In this document: piece after piece, positions 1 to 9,400 of the stretch
How positions within the stretch are numbered: the first letter of the stretch is position 1
Layout of the letters: each line of letters opens with the position of its first letter
NCBI GenBank assembly: GCA_028281925.1
Contig: JANQIX010000015.1
Span: forward strand, 52,769 to 116,768
From: Alphaproteobacteria bacterium
GTDB lineage: Bacteria > Pseudomonadota > Alphaproteobacteria > DSM-16000 > Inquilinaceae
Direction of reading: 5' to 3'
DNA length: 64,000 bases
The notes under the pieces: model-generated
Database searches by the model: none
What the model saw: the letters and a program-made list of their open reading frames with translations, nothing else
Told to the model about the DNA's origin: nothing
Program-made: the position numbers and the translations under genes

Positions 1-1483
1 TGATCCCCAGTGCCTGCAGGGTGGCGTCCTTCTGCTCATTGTAGGTGTCGCTGAATTCGCCCCACAGCCCCTTGATGCCGAGATCGACGGGCGTGCCGGT
101 CCCCAGCTGCTCACCTTCGAAGGATTCGACAGCCAGGGCCTTGGTGTCCTTCAGCGCCTGCAGGCCCTGTTCGCCCAGCGCCTTCCAGTCATCATAGGCG
201 CCCTGATACGCATCTTCGAACGACTTGCCCTCGGCCAGCAGCGCCCAGACCGGTAGGATGTTGGTGGTGCCTTGCAGCAGGCAGACGCCGACGATGGCAT
301 TCGCCGTCAGCACATTGCCCTGGTCGTCTGTGTTGGGACGGTTCTTGGCCTCCAGAAAGGCCTTCTTCAACCCCTTCACGCCTTCGTCCGTGGTCACGCC
401 AAGCGCGTGCAGGCCCGTGGCGGACAGCGCCTTGATCAGATCGATCACGGCCTCGATGATCTTCACCAGCTCCAGCAGCAGCTCAACCTTGCTCTGGATC
501 GCCTCTACAAGTTTCTTGATCAGCCCGATGATGTTGTCGACCGCCAACAGCAGGGTCTTCAGGTATTCGGGGATCTTCTCCAGCTTCCGCAGAGGGTAGT
601 CAGGCGGCCCGATATCCCTGAGGCGCCGCGCCGTCCAGTCGGGGGCGACGGGGTCCCCCCGCAGTTGCGCGCGATCCTTGTCGTCGGCGAGGAGTTCGAA
701 GTTCTCGAACGCCTTCTTGAAGGCTGTCAGGTCGAACAGCTTTTCTAGGATCGGCAGGATCTTGAGGATGTTCACGAGCTGCGGCGCGGTGGCGACGATG
801 AACAGCGCCTGCACCGGCGCGCCGTCGGAGAAGACGGGCCGCTGATCGTCGCCCGGATCGTCGAACGACTGCTCGAACCGGTGGGCCCAGTGCTGGAAGC
901 CGTCGGTGGGCGGTTTTGGCGGGGGCGGAGCGTCACCGGCCACCCATTTCAGCGGTGGCGGGATCTCGACTCCCATCTCCTCCAGCGTGGCGAAGTTGGA
1001 GGTGAGGCCCGGTGCGTCATAGTAGACATAGCCACCGGAGTTCAGGAAATCGTCGACGATCTCTTTCAAGAGCGTGTAGGCGGCCAGGATCAGCGCCCGG
1101 AACGGGTCCGGGAACGCCAGCAGGAACTTGGATATGACATCCAGAATGCCAGCGACGATTTTCAGCACCGCCGCGATCACTTCCAGCGGGGCCTTGGCGA
1201 TCGTGACGAATTCGTTGACGCCTGGAATGTCGCCCAGCACAAGGGGGTGCCAGCGGGGCTCTGACGCCGCGAGTGCGGCCAGCACCTCTTCAACGGTCAC
1301 GGCGCCGGGCGGCAACGGGCCCCCGTCGCCGGCGCCATCCCCCGTTCCCACGCCACCGCCATCGCCGCTGGCCAGAACCCTGGCCAGGCCTTCGGCGTCT
1401 AGCAGCTTGGCCGCAACCTCCGGGCAGCGTTCCGCCAATAGGGCGTAGAGGTCACCGATAGCGTTGGCGCTGCGGGTCGCCAC
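1..1483 (-). CDS. Long helical eCIS protein, 3' end outside window (possible tape measure or cargo)
   Basis: I do not recognise a named family. The frame is open from the GTG at 1483 (GGAGG six bases upstream) to the left edge, so at least 494 residues. After a Gly-rich linker (about residues 36-55) come several hydrophobic or amphipathic helices, such as the stretch around EVIAAVLKIVAGILDVISKF and a later leucine/isoleucine/lysine-rich run. It is the last visible gene of the contractile injection operon, directly after the small coiled-coil gene, whose end it overlaps. A tape measure protein is otherwise missing from the cluster and these are usually helical with hydrophobic patches. A loaded effector is the other reasonable reading. 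Both roles are inference. Confidence 0.7.
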   Translation of the reverse strand, partial: MATRSANAIGDLYALLAERCPEVAAKLLDAEGLARVLASGDGGGVGTGDGAGDGGPLPPGAVTVEEVLAALAASEPRWHPLVLGDIPGVNEFVTIAKAPLEVIAAVLKIVAGILDVISKFLLAFPDPFRALILAAYTLLKEIVDDFLNSGGYVYYDAPGLTSNFATLEEMGVEIPPPLKWVAGDAPPPPKPPTDGFQHWAHRFEQSFDDPGDDQRPVFSDGAPVQALFIVATAPQLVNILKILPILEKLFDLTAFKKAFENFELLADDKDRAQLRGDPVAPDWTARRLRDIGPPDYPLRKLEKIPEYLKTLLLAVDNIIGLIKKLVEAIQSKVELLLELVKIIEAVIDLIKALSATGLHALGVTTDEGVKGLKKAFLEAKNRPNTDDQGNVLTANAIVGVCLLQGTTNILPVWALLAEGKSFEDAYQGAYDDWKALGEQGLQALKDTKALAVESFEGEQLGTGTPVDLGIKGLWGEFSDTYNEQKDATLQALGI

Positions 1484-1649
1484 GTTGATCCTCCGCGATC
1501 TGCCGGTGAAGATCCGCCAGGGCCGACACCCGGTCGCCGTCGCGCGTGGCGGCCAGAAGGGCGGCCTGTTCCAAAAGCCGTTTCGCCTGTTCCAGGCGGT
1601 CCTGCAGGTTGGAGAGATCCAGCTGCTGCCAGCGAGTCTCGGTGGTCAT
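1452..1649 (-). CDS. Small coiled-coil protein of the eCIS operon
   Basis: This 65-residue protein is rich in Leu, Arg, Glu and Gln with heptad-like spacing (LQDRLEQAKRLLEQAALLAA), so it probably forms a helix or coiled coil. The ATG at 1649 is preceded by a purine-rich GGAGGAAGAAGG ribosome-binding stretch. It sits between the spike gene and the long helical gene and overlaps the start of the latter by about 30 bases, which suggests translational coupling. Small helical proteins of this type in contractile systems may be chaperones or tape-measure partners, but no family could be assigned. Confidence 0.65.
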   Translation of the reverse strand: MTTETRWQQLDLSNLQDRLEQAKRLLEQAALLAATRDGDRVSALADLHRQIAEDQRGDPQRQRYR

Positions 1650-1670
1650 GGGTCCTTCTTCCTCCGCCCC

Positions 1671-2903
1671 CTAGCCGACAGGGAACCGTTTTACGAAGCC
1701 GAAATAGGACAGGTCCAAGGCCGGCGTCATTGCCGCCCAGACATCCAGCGCCGGCCCATAGCCCGCCACGGTCAGCGGGTTCACGGCCTTCAGGATCAGC
1801 GCCAGCATGGTGAAGTGGATGGCAAGCCCGTCGCCAAGCACAAGGGGGGAAACCGCAGACAACCCGCCCAACTGCATCAATCCAAGCTTGGTGTTCATCG
1901 ACAGATTGCCGGCCAGCGCATCGACGGAAAAGGCGCTGAGCGACAGGTCCGGCAGGCCGGCGGCGATCTTGACCGCACTGGCCGACGAGACGTTGACGCC
2001 GCCGCCGCTGCTGAGCCCGTATCCGCCGGCGTATGTGTCCTGACCCGCGCCGTCGACCGTGCGGGTGCTGGCCCCTCGGATCGTCTCGGTCATCGCCCCC
2101 GTCATCGTCAGGGTGACGCCGCTATGGTCGATGGTGCGGGTGAAGCTGCCGCTTACGGATTCCGTCAGGTTGCCGCCGATGGTCACGGTGGCATCGCCGC
2201 CGACCGTCCGCGTCGCGGCGCCGCCCACCGTCTCGGTCTGGCGGCCGGCCACATCCTGTTTGTCGTCGCCGCGCACTTGGGCCGAACGGGCGCCTTTGTT
2301 CAAGGTCCGCTCATTGCTCATGATGCGGTCCAGGCCCTCGGCACTCAGGATCAGCCGATTGCCCTTGCTGTCGTGGATCTCGATGCGTTCGTAGTCGGGT
2401 CGGTCGTCCAGCACGATGTGGTGGCCGGACGCCGATTTCAGGATGCGCACCTTCGGCGCGGGCGATTGCCGCGGATACTCGTGCTGAGGCGTTTCCGGCG
2501 TGCGGTCGGGCGCGGTCCAGCCCTGGGCGCCGTCGGGGGCCACCTGCTCCGCCGGTGGGGCTGCCTCGATCGCCGTGCTGTCCGGCGTGCCGACATCCGC
2601 CGCCTGGGGCGATCCCCACCACATGCCGCTCCAGATCGGCTTGGAAAGATCGCCTTCCTCGAACTCGATCCACACGCCGGCGCCGAGGTCGGGCACGGTG
2701 AACAGGCCCTGGTCCGGGCCGGCATAGGGTGAGGAGGGCATGGCCCAGCCGGTCGGCGTGTCTTCGCCCAACAGCCGCGGCACGATGGCCCGGATGCGGC
2801 CCCGGTTCTCCGGATCGATCACGTCGTGCACATAGCCGCGGTACTTGCCGTAATACCGGTGCTGCATGCGTTCCAGCAGTTGCTGCAGCATGTCTTCGAT
2901 CAC
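1671..2903 (-). CDS. Baseplate spike protein, gpV/gp5-like (VgrG-type OB fold plus beta-helix)
   Basis: This is the central spike of the contractile particle, expected to sit below the tube and pierce the target membrane. Residues about 18-95 match the OB-fold region of phage baseplate protein V and VgrG (KYRGYVHDVIDPENRGRI, then GWAMP and a GAGVWIEFEEGD stretch with PIWSGMWWG). From about residue 190 there is a run of short periodic repeats of the TVGG/TIGG type, as seen in the gp5/VgrG beta-helix needle. The C-terminal 100 residues are Gly/Ala-rich and hydrophobic. The GTG start at 2903 overlaps the upstream stop (GTGA). Length of 410 aa is close to other eCIS spike proteins. Confidence 0.9.
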   Translation of the reverse strand: MIEDMLQQLLERMQHRYYGKYRGYVHDVIDPENRGRIRAIVPRLLGEDTPTGWAMPSSPYAGPDQGLFTVPDLGAGVWIEFEEGDLSKPIWSGMWWGSPQAADVGTPDSTAIEAAPPAEQVAPDGAQGWTAPDRTPETPQHEYPRQSPAPKVRILKSASGHHIVLDDRPDYERIEIHDSKGNRLILSAEGLDRIMSNERTLNKGARSAQVRGDDKQDVAGRQTETVGGAATRTVGGDATVTIGGNLTESVSGSFTRTIDHSGVTLTMTGAMTETIRGASTRTVDGAGQDTYAGGYGLSSGGGVNVSSASAVKIAAGLPDLSLSAFSVDALAGNLSMNTKLGLMQLGGLSAVSPLVLGDGLAIHFTMLALILKAVNPLTVAGYGPALDVWAAMTPALDLSYFGFVKRFPVG

Positions 2904-3112
2904 GGCCGCACCTCCGACTCTTCGATGTACTCCCGCACGCCAGAAACGTCGTTCAGGTTCAGCACGATGGTTGCCGAGCCGTCGTAACGGGCAAGGCTCA
3001 GGGCCTCCTCCTGAATATCGGCGATGGTGCCGACATAGACATGCCCGAGCGTGGTGAACACCAGCAACTGCGTGTCGGGCGGAAACGCTTCGAGCTGGCT
3101 GCGCAGGCTCAT
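2900..3112 (-). CDS. Small conserved eCIS protein, unknown role
   Basis: This 70-residue protein has alternating hydrophobic strands (TQLLVFTTLGHVYVGTIADI; ATIVLNLNDVSGV) and looks like a small beta-barrel, resembling an Sm-like or SH3-like fold; this is only an impression from sequence. Start and stop overlap neighbours by the ATGA/GTGA pattern on both sides, so it is a real member of the operon. It lies just before the spike, where it could help spike assembly or tip folding. No named family is claimed. Confidence 0.7.
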   Translation of the reverse strand: MSLRSQLEAFPPDTQLLVFTTLGHVYVGTIADIQEEALSLARYDGSATIVLNLNDVSGVREYIEESEVRP

Positions 3113-3426
3113 GTGTCGAGGCCGGTGCGGATGTGTTGCAGCAGATCCCGCCGGATCTGCAACTCGTTCGTATCCAGCGTCACGCGGTCGTTGCGCAGGC
3201 GGCGGCGGGCGGCCTGAACCAGTTCCTGCAGGGTCTGCGGCTGTTCAGGCTCCGGTTCCACGCGGAAGCGGCCGGCCCAAAGCTCGGAGATCCTGACAGC
3301 GTCGTCGACCCGCTCGATCGAGCGCTGATAGTGCACCTTCGCATCGACCACCCGGTCCGGCGTGTCATCCGGCAATGCGGCGCGGAACAGATGGGCCGCG
3401 GTGAAATCGGTCGGTGTCAGGGCCAT
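3109..3426 (-). CDS. Hypothetical eCIS protein, 105 aa
   Basis: The chosen start is the ATG at 3426 (MALTPTDFTAAHLFRAALPDD), which follows a GAGAGGGAACC stretch and lies just downstream of the preceding stop at 3446. A longer in-frame version from 3519 would overlap the giant upstream gene and its extra residues are Arg/Ser-rich shadow sequence. The protein is mostly helical, with a charged C-terminal half (RRRLRNDRVTLDTNELQIRR). Its location between the beta-helix protein and the spike suggests a structural or chaperone role in baseplate assembly. No family is recognised. Confidence 0.7.
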   Translation of the reverse strand: MALTPTDFTAAHLFRAALPDDTPDRVVDAKVHYQRSIERVDDAVRISELWAGRFRVEPEPEQPQTLQELVQAARRRLRNDRVTLDTNELQIRRDLLQHIRTGLDT

Positions 3427-3445
3427 GGCGGTTCCCTCTCGGGCT

Positions 3446-6400
3446 TTACGGATTGAGCTCGACGATCGCCGGGCCCGGATGGATGTACACACCCGCCGTC
3501 GTGGTATTGCCGACGGCACCGACCTTGCTGCCGCCGATCACGACAAGCGAATGGTCGCGCGGATCCGGCGGCGGCAGCGGACGGGGGCGTGGGCGCACTT
3601 CGTCGGGGATCAGGCTGCCCTTCCCGGCGAGGGCAACGCTGACGATCTCTTCCAGCACGTTGGGCTGTTTGGCCGCCGCGGCAGCGACCGTTGGCTGGTC
3701 GGCCTTCACACCTGTCAGCGCATCGATGCCCCGCACCAGGGCAACCTGCTCGTCCCCACTGCTGGAGACGAGCTGCGACTGCACGATGGTCTTGGCCTGG
3801 TTCTCGCTAAGGCCGGTGAGCCGCGCGATGCCGTAGAGCTTCGCAGAGCCCGTAAGGTCCGGATGGGTCAGGATCTTGTTGGAGCTGTCGAGCGCCAGCG
3901 CGATCGCTTCCGTGGAAAGGTCGACAGACACGCCCTTTTCGGAGTCCGCTGCGGTCGCCTCCGGTGCTTCGCGTGGCGCCTCCGTGGCCGGGGGCGGCGG
4001 TGTCGGTGCCAGGGCGAAACGCTCGGCCGGCACCGACTTGACCAATTGGATGCCCGTCAGACCGTCGGACAGCTTCAGCTGGTCGCCCAGCACGGCCGAT
4101 TTGAGGACAGCCGCGGCAGACGTATCGGTCGTCAGCTCCGATTTGGCGGCAACGAACTCGAAGCTCGTCTGGGCCGTGTCGACCGTGGTCCTGAACGTGG
4201 TGTCGCGGCGCTTTTCGATCTCCTGTAGCACCGCGGCGTTGTCCAGCTTGACGGACAGCGCGGACCCCGACCCCAGATCGACCGCCAGACGAATGTCGCC
4301 CGGCTTGGTCAGGTCTGGCACGCGCGGCCGAAGCGGCGGCGGCGGTGGCGGCGGCGGAACGGTGCCTAGAACCGCATTCACCGACGCGGTCACCAGCGAC
4401 TGTCCGCTGCGGATCACGGCAACGTTGATGGCGCGCAGACATTCGCAGCGGTTCGAAGACAGGACCGCGGTGTCGACATGGCGCAGATAGACAGCGCCGG
4501 TGTCGGCCGTCGATTCCAGCTCATTGCCCACAACGGTGGCCGAGACGCGGGCGAAGGGTTGCGACAACAGCAGCAGCGCGGGTCCGTTGGCGACCACGTC
4601 GTTGCCCGAAACGTTCACGGCGCGGCGGGGCCGGAAGATCGGCGGTAGGATGAGGATCGGCGGCCGCACCAGGAAATCGAAAAGCGAATTGTGGGCCGGG
4701 AAGGCCGTCCGCGCCACCCAGCTGTCCGCCGATGCGATCGCGGCCGTCGGCGCCACGGCCGTCGGCAGCGTATCGGTCAGCACGGAGAACTTTGGCGGCT
4801 CCACCGCCGCGGCCAGTTGGAACCCGCCGACGCGGAACGCCTGCGAGCCGGCGACGAGGCCCGTCTGACCGGAAAGGCCGGCCGAGAACAGGTCGTCGAT
4901 CTTGACCGGCGGGCTCTCCTCTTTGTCGTACGGCTTGATCACCGGGCGGTCCGGAGGCGGCTCGACCTCCAATGCCGGATCGCGGCAGAGACGGCTCACC
5001 AGCGCGGCATCGACCGTGTCGAATTGCAGTAACAGCCCGGCGCCGCCGGCGCCGCCGCCGGAATGCCGCACGCGGTTGTCCTGCACCGTGGCGTCGCCGC
5101 GCCAATCCACCACGATTTCATGCAGCAGAGACAGGCGGCGTGAATTGCCGTTGTCGTGCAGGCGGTTGCCGGCGACGCTCAGCTGACCGCCGCCGGTGAT
5201 GGCGATGGCCGCCTGGCCGATATCGGTCAGATCCGGATCGGCCGTTCCGCAGCAGCCGAGAATGTGGTTCTCGCGCACCGACGCCACGACATCGCTGCCC
5301 GGCCGCAGGTCGATGCCGGCGATCGCCGCGGCGACCACACGATTGCCCTCAATGGCGAGCGCGGGTCTGGCCTGGTTCGTGATCGGTGCCGTCGCATGAC
5401 CCGTCTGATCCGTAACGGCGGCGCCCATGCGCGCGCTCTCAACGCGGTTCCGGGCGATGGCCAGCCGCGTCTGCACGGCGGCCGCGAACAAGCCGTCGGC
5501 GGGGTGCGCCCGCACCCGCGGGCCCGGCAGGATCGGCGGCAGGAACGGTGTGCGCACCTTGGTCAGGCTGGACAGGGCAGCGCGGGCATTGGTCAAGGCA
5601 CCCGCCGGATCGGCTGCAGTGACGATCATCTCCGCCGTCGGCGCTGCGATCTTTCCGCGATTGGCATTGACGTACCGGCGTGTGGCGTTGATCCGGGACT
5701 CCGGATCGCCCTTGGGGTCGAGCGCGCGGACAACGGCGCCGTTCAGCACGCCGATCGCGCCGGCCTTAGCCGAAGCCTCCGGCAGACTGGCCGCCTTGTC
5801 CGACAGCCGGCCCACGACATCCGCCATCACATGCAGGGCCGTCGCTTCGGTTTCCGCGTCGGGCTCGCTCTCCAGCGACTTCTTCGCATCGGTTATGCTG
5901 CGCAGCAGGCCTTCGCGCTCACCCTTGCGCAAGCCGAGCTCTTCGCTCGACGCGCGCACGCTGTCTTCCAGTATCGTGAAGCCCTCCGAGCGTACGCCCG
6001 CGTCCGTTTCGCCCCGGACGTCGAGAAGGAGTTGCCCCATACCGGCCAGTCGCTCGGTGGGGTCGCGTCCGGTCGGCTCGACAACAGGCTGGCGCAGCGT
6101 CACCCCGGCCAGCCTCTGCTGCTCCTGCTGCAGCTCTCCCAGTGCCAGCTTTGCCGACTTCTCGTATTCGCGGCGCTCGTCCGGATTGTCGATGGCGTTG
6201 CGGATGGCGGCAGAGATGGTTCGCGCCTTTTCCGACAGCTCCGGCTTGTCTCCGGTGATGCGCACCAACTGACCCGCATACTCCCGCAGAACGCGCAGGT
6301 TCCTCAAGGCACCGGCGTCCGTGTCCAGCGCCAGGCCGCTGACGCGGCGTTCCATCTGCTCCGCCGTTACCAGCACGAGTTCAGCTTCGAACCGCCGGGC

Positions 6401-9400
6401 CTGGGCATCCACATCCTCCTCGCTGATCAGCGTGGCGGTCTTCGGGTCCTTGGCGAACTCCTGGATGTCCACCAGCGTGTTGCGCAGGCGCTCGACTGCA
6501 TCGGCGGCCGGTCTGCCGCCCGCGGCCTTCACGTCCTGGAAATCCTGGCGCAGCCGCTCGGACAGATCCGGGTTGGCCTCACGCAGGGTGTCGACCATTG
6601 CGTTGACCGACTCCTCCAGCTTGGCCACTTCCTCTTCGTTGAGGGATTCCGGATCGTCGCTGTCCAGGATCTCTTCGCCCAGCCGGACCAGGCCTTCCAG
6701 GATCTTGCTCTGTTCGGCGGTGAAGCCGGCATCCGCCAGCGCGGTTTCCGCCGCGATCTTGCGCAGGCGGGCCTCTGCCAGCGTGCCGAGCGCTTCGGCA
6801 AGCGCCAGCTGGTCCGCACGGGACCCTGTCTCTCCGATCACTTCATTCAGCCGGTCCACAAGCCCGACCTCGACGGTCTCGAGGCCCTCGGTCAGGCTCT
6901 TTGCCACCTCGTCGATCCCCTTGGCGGCGGCGATGATGGCCTCGCCACCCTCCAGCAGCGCATGGTCGAAGCTCGCGGCGGCCTGCCAATGCTCGGCCAC
7001 GGTCTTGTCTTCGGCCGTGAAGGCGGCGGCGTCGGACAGTGTCGCGCGCACATGGTTGGCAGCCGTCGTGTGGTCGTCCGCGCCCTGGGCCTCCAGCATT
7101 TCCGCAAGGCCGTTGGAAAGCTCGCGGGCCAGCCGTTCGCCGGCGGATCCGAGATCCTCCAGTGCGCCCTCGATGGCTTCCATCGGCGCGTAGATCTGGC
7201 CGCCGAGGGTCTGTCGCGTCGACCGGTCGCCGATCGTGTAGGCCATGATCTGGCGCCGGAGGAACGTGACCGCCCCGTGCAGATCCGTCGGTTCGGCGGC
7301 CGTGCTGCGGTCGCGCAGCTGCAACGACGACAGGAAGGTGAAGATCGGCGGGCGCGGCACCACGATGGGCGGGATCGGCGGCGCTGCGATCTGCTCCACG
7401 ACGCCGTAGATGCGCTCCACCTGGTTGTCTTCCAGAACCAGGTCGCGGCCGCCCACGGCGGCGACGCCGGCCGTACGGATCGGCGTGCCGGGATCGACGA
7501 AGCCCTGCGGGATCGTTCGCGTACCGATATCGGCGATGCGGTTGTTGCGGACCTCGCTGTCCTCCACCAGGCTCAGCACGATGCCGCCGCGCAGGGTGGC
7601 AACGTCCAGCCAGCGCAAGACGGCGTCGACCGCCAGGCGCACACCGCTGCCTTGCTGCAGTAGGGTGTCCAGCACATCGCGCGGGGTCGCATTGGCGGCA
7701 AGCGACACCGCAGGGGCAAGCTGGCCGATCGCCGCGACCACGGCTGGTGACCAGTTGGTGCGGGCGCGGGCCACGCCTTCGATCCGGTTGCCCTCCACCC
7801 GCAGACCGCCGATGGCACCGCCATGCCCCCAGGCCCGGATGCCCGCGTCACCGAAATTGCGGATGGTATTGCCCTGCACCCTGGCACCGTGAACCGGCTG
7901 CGATCCGCCGATCAGGATACCGGTGGCAAGGCCGGCGATGCCGGTGCCCTCGATGCGGTTGTCGGCGATTTCCAGGTCGGACGCAGCGCGCGGTACGCGG
8001 CTGCCGGCATCCGCGCCGGAGCCGATCAGGATGCCGGCATCGATTTCCAGCCCCGTGGTCAGGCCGCGATCGGCGACCGAGACCCAGTTGCCGGTCACGC
8101 GGTCGGCCATGCCGGTGATGTGGATACCCGCCTGAACGCGGCCACCACCGCCGGCCAAGCGCACCTCGTTATCCGCCACATCGGCGCCGTCGCCGGAGAT
8201 GCGGATGCCGGCTTCCACCGCGCCGGTGATCCTGTTCTCTCGCACGACGGTGCGGTCGACGGGCTCGGCGAAGCGGATCTCGGTCTCGTCCTCCATGGTG
8301 ATGCCGACAGGGAAGCCGTCGACATGGTTGCCTGAGACGACAACACCGTCCATCCGCCCGTCACCGATGCGGATGCCGAAGCTGGGGGACAACGCGGCAC
8401 TGACGCGGTTGTCGGCAATCCGGACGCCGTTGAGGAATAGGCCGGAGCGCGGGCGCAGGATCAGGGCGTTGCGCGTCAGATGCCGGCCATAGGCGGCCGC
8501 GACGATGCCGGATGGCGCCCGCACGCGGCAGCCCTCGACCGTGACATCCTGGCAGCTTCCGGTGATCAGGATGCCGGCGGCGACAGTGCCTTCGGCCGCG
8601 CCCTCTTCCCGCGAGGTGACGGTCAGATGCCGCAGCCGCACATGGGTGCTGTCGCTGACCGTGACCACACCGTGCGGCAGGCGCCTTAGCACCTCCAGTT
8701 CGTCCGGTGCGATATCTTCCAGAGGCGCGCCGGGGTTTTCCCGCTGCAGCCGCCGCAGCCGTGCGATGGTCTGCACGACGGAGGCCGCGGCCCGTCCGAA
8801 GCCCGGCTGCAGCGTACGGATATTGGTGATGAAGGTGTCCAAGAGCTGCGGGATCGCCGCCGTGGGGATGGCGAGATCCGACACGGTCAGCGGCACCGCC
8901 GCCGTCAGCCCGCCAGGATCGGTGTCCGCAGCCGTGAGGGAAAGGGGCACCGTCAGCAGCGCCTCGGTCCCGATCGGGGTATCGGCCTGCGGAACCTCGT
9001 GCAGATCGAGAAGCTCGATGGTCACATCGCCCTGGCGCCCGCAGCGGTCGAGGTAGAAGGCGCCGCCGGCGCCCGAGACCTCGAGCCGCGTCGCATCGCC
9101 GTCGCCCAGGATGCGCAGGTCGCTACGGCCGTGCAGCAGGATCGGATGTTCCAGCGTGTAGACACCGGCACGCAGATAGATCGTGCCGCCGGCGCTGCCG
9201 ATCCGGTCGATCGCCGCCTGAACCGCCTCGTCACCGGTGACGCCTTCGGCGATGTTTTGGTCGATATCGCCGAAGGTGCGCACGCCGTCGCCGACCACGA
9301 CGGTGAAGGCGCCCGGCGACAGCCGCCGCCGGCCCAGCTCGATCAGCCGGTTGCGCACCTCGTGCAGCGGCAGGAACAGAATGCGCAGGTCTTCGAACGT

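Noticed and set aside
1464..2732. Long plus-strand open frame of 422 codons
   Set aside because: It is the complementary shadow of the spike gene, with high Arg/Gly composition and no recognisable motif.
5156..7663. Plus-strand open frame of 835 codons
   Set aside because: Shadow of the giant beta-helix gene; long complementary frames are expected in DNA of this GC content.
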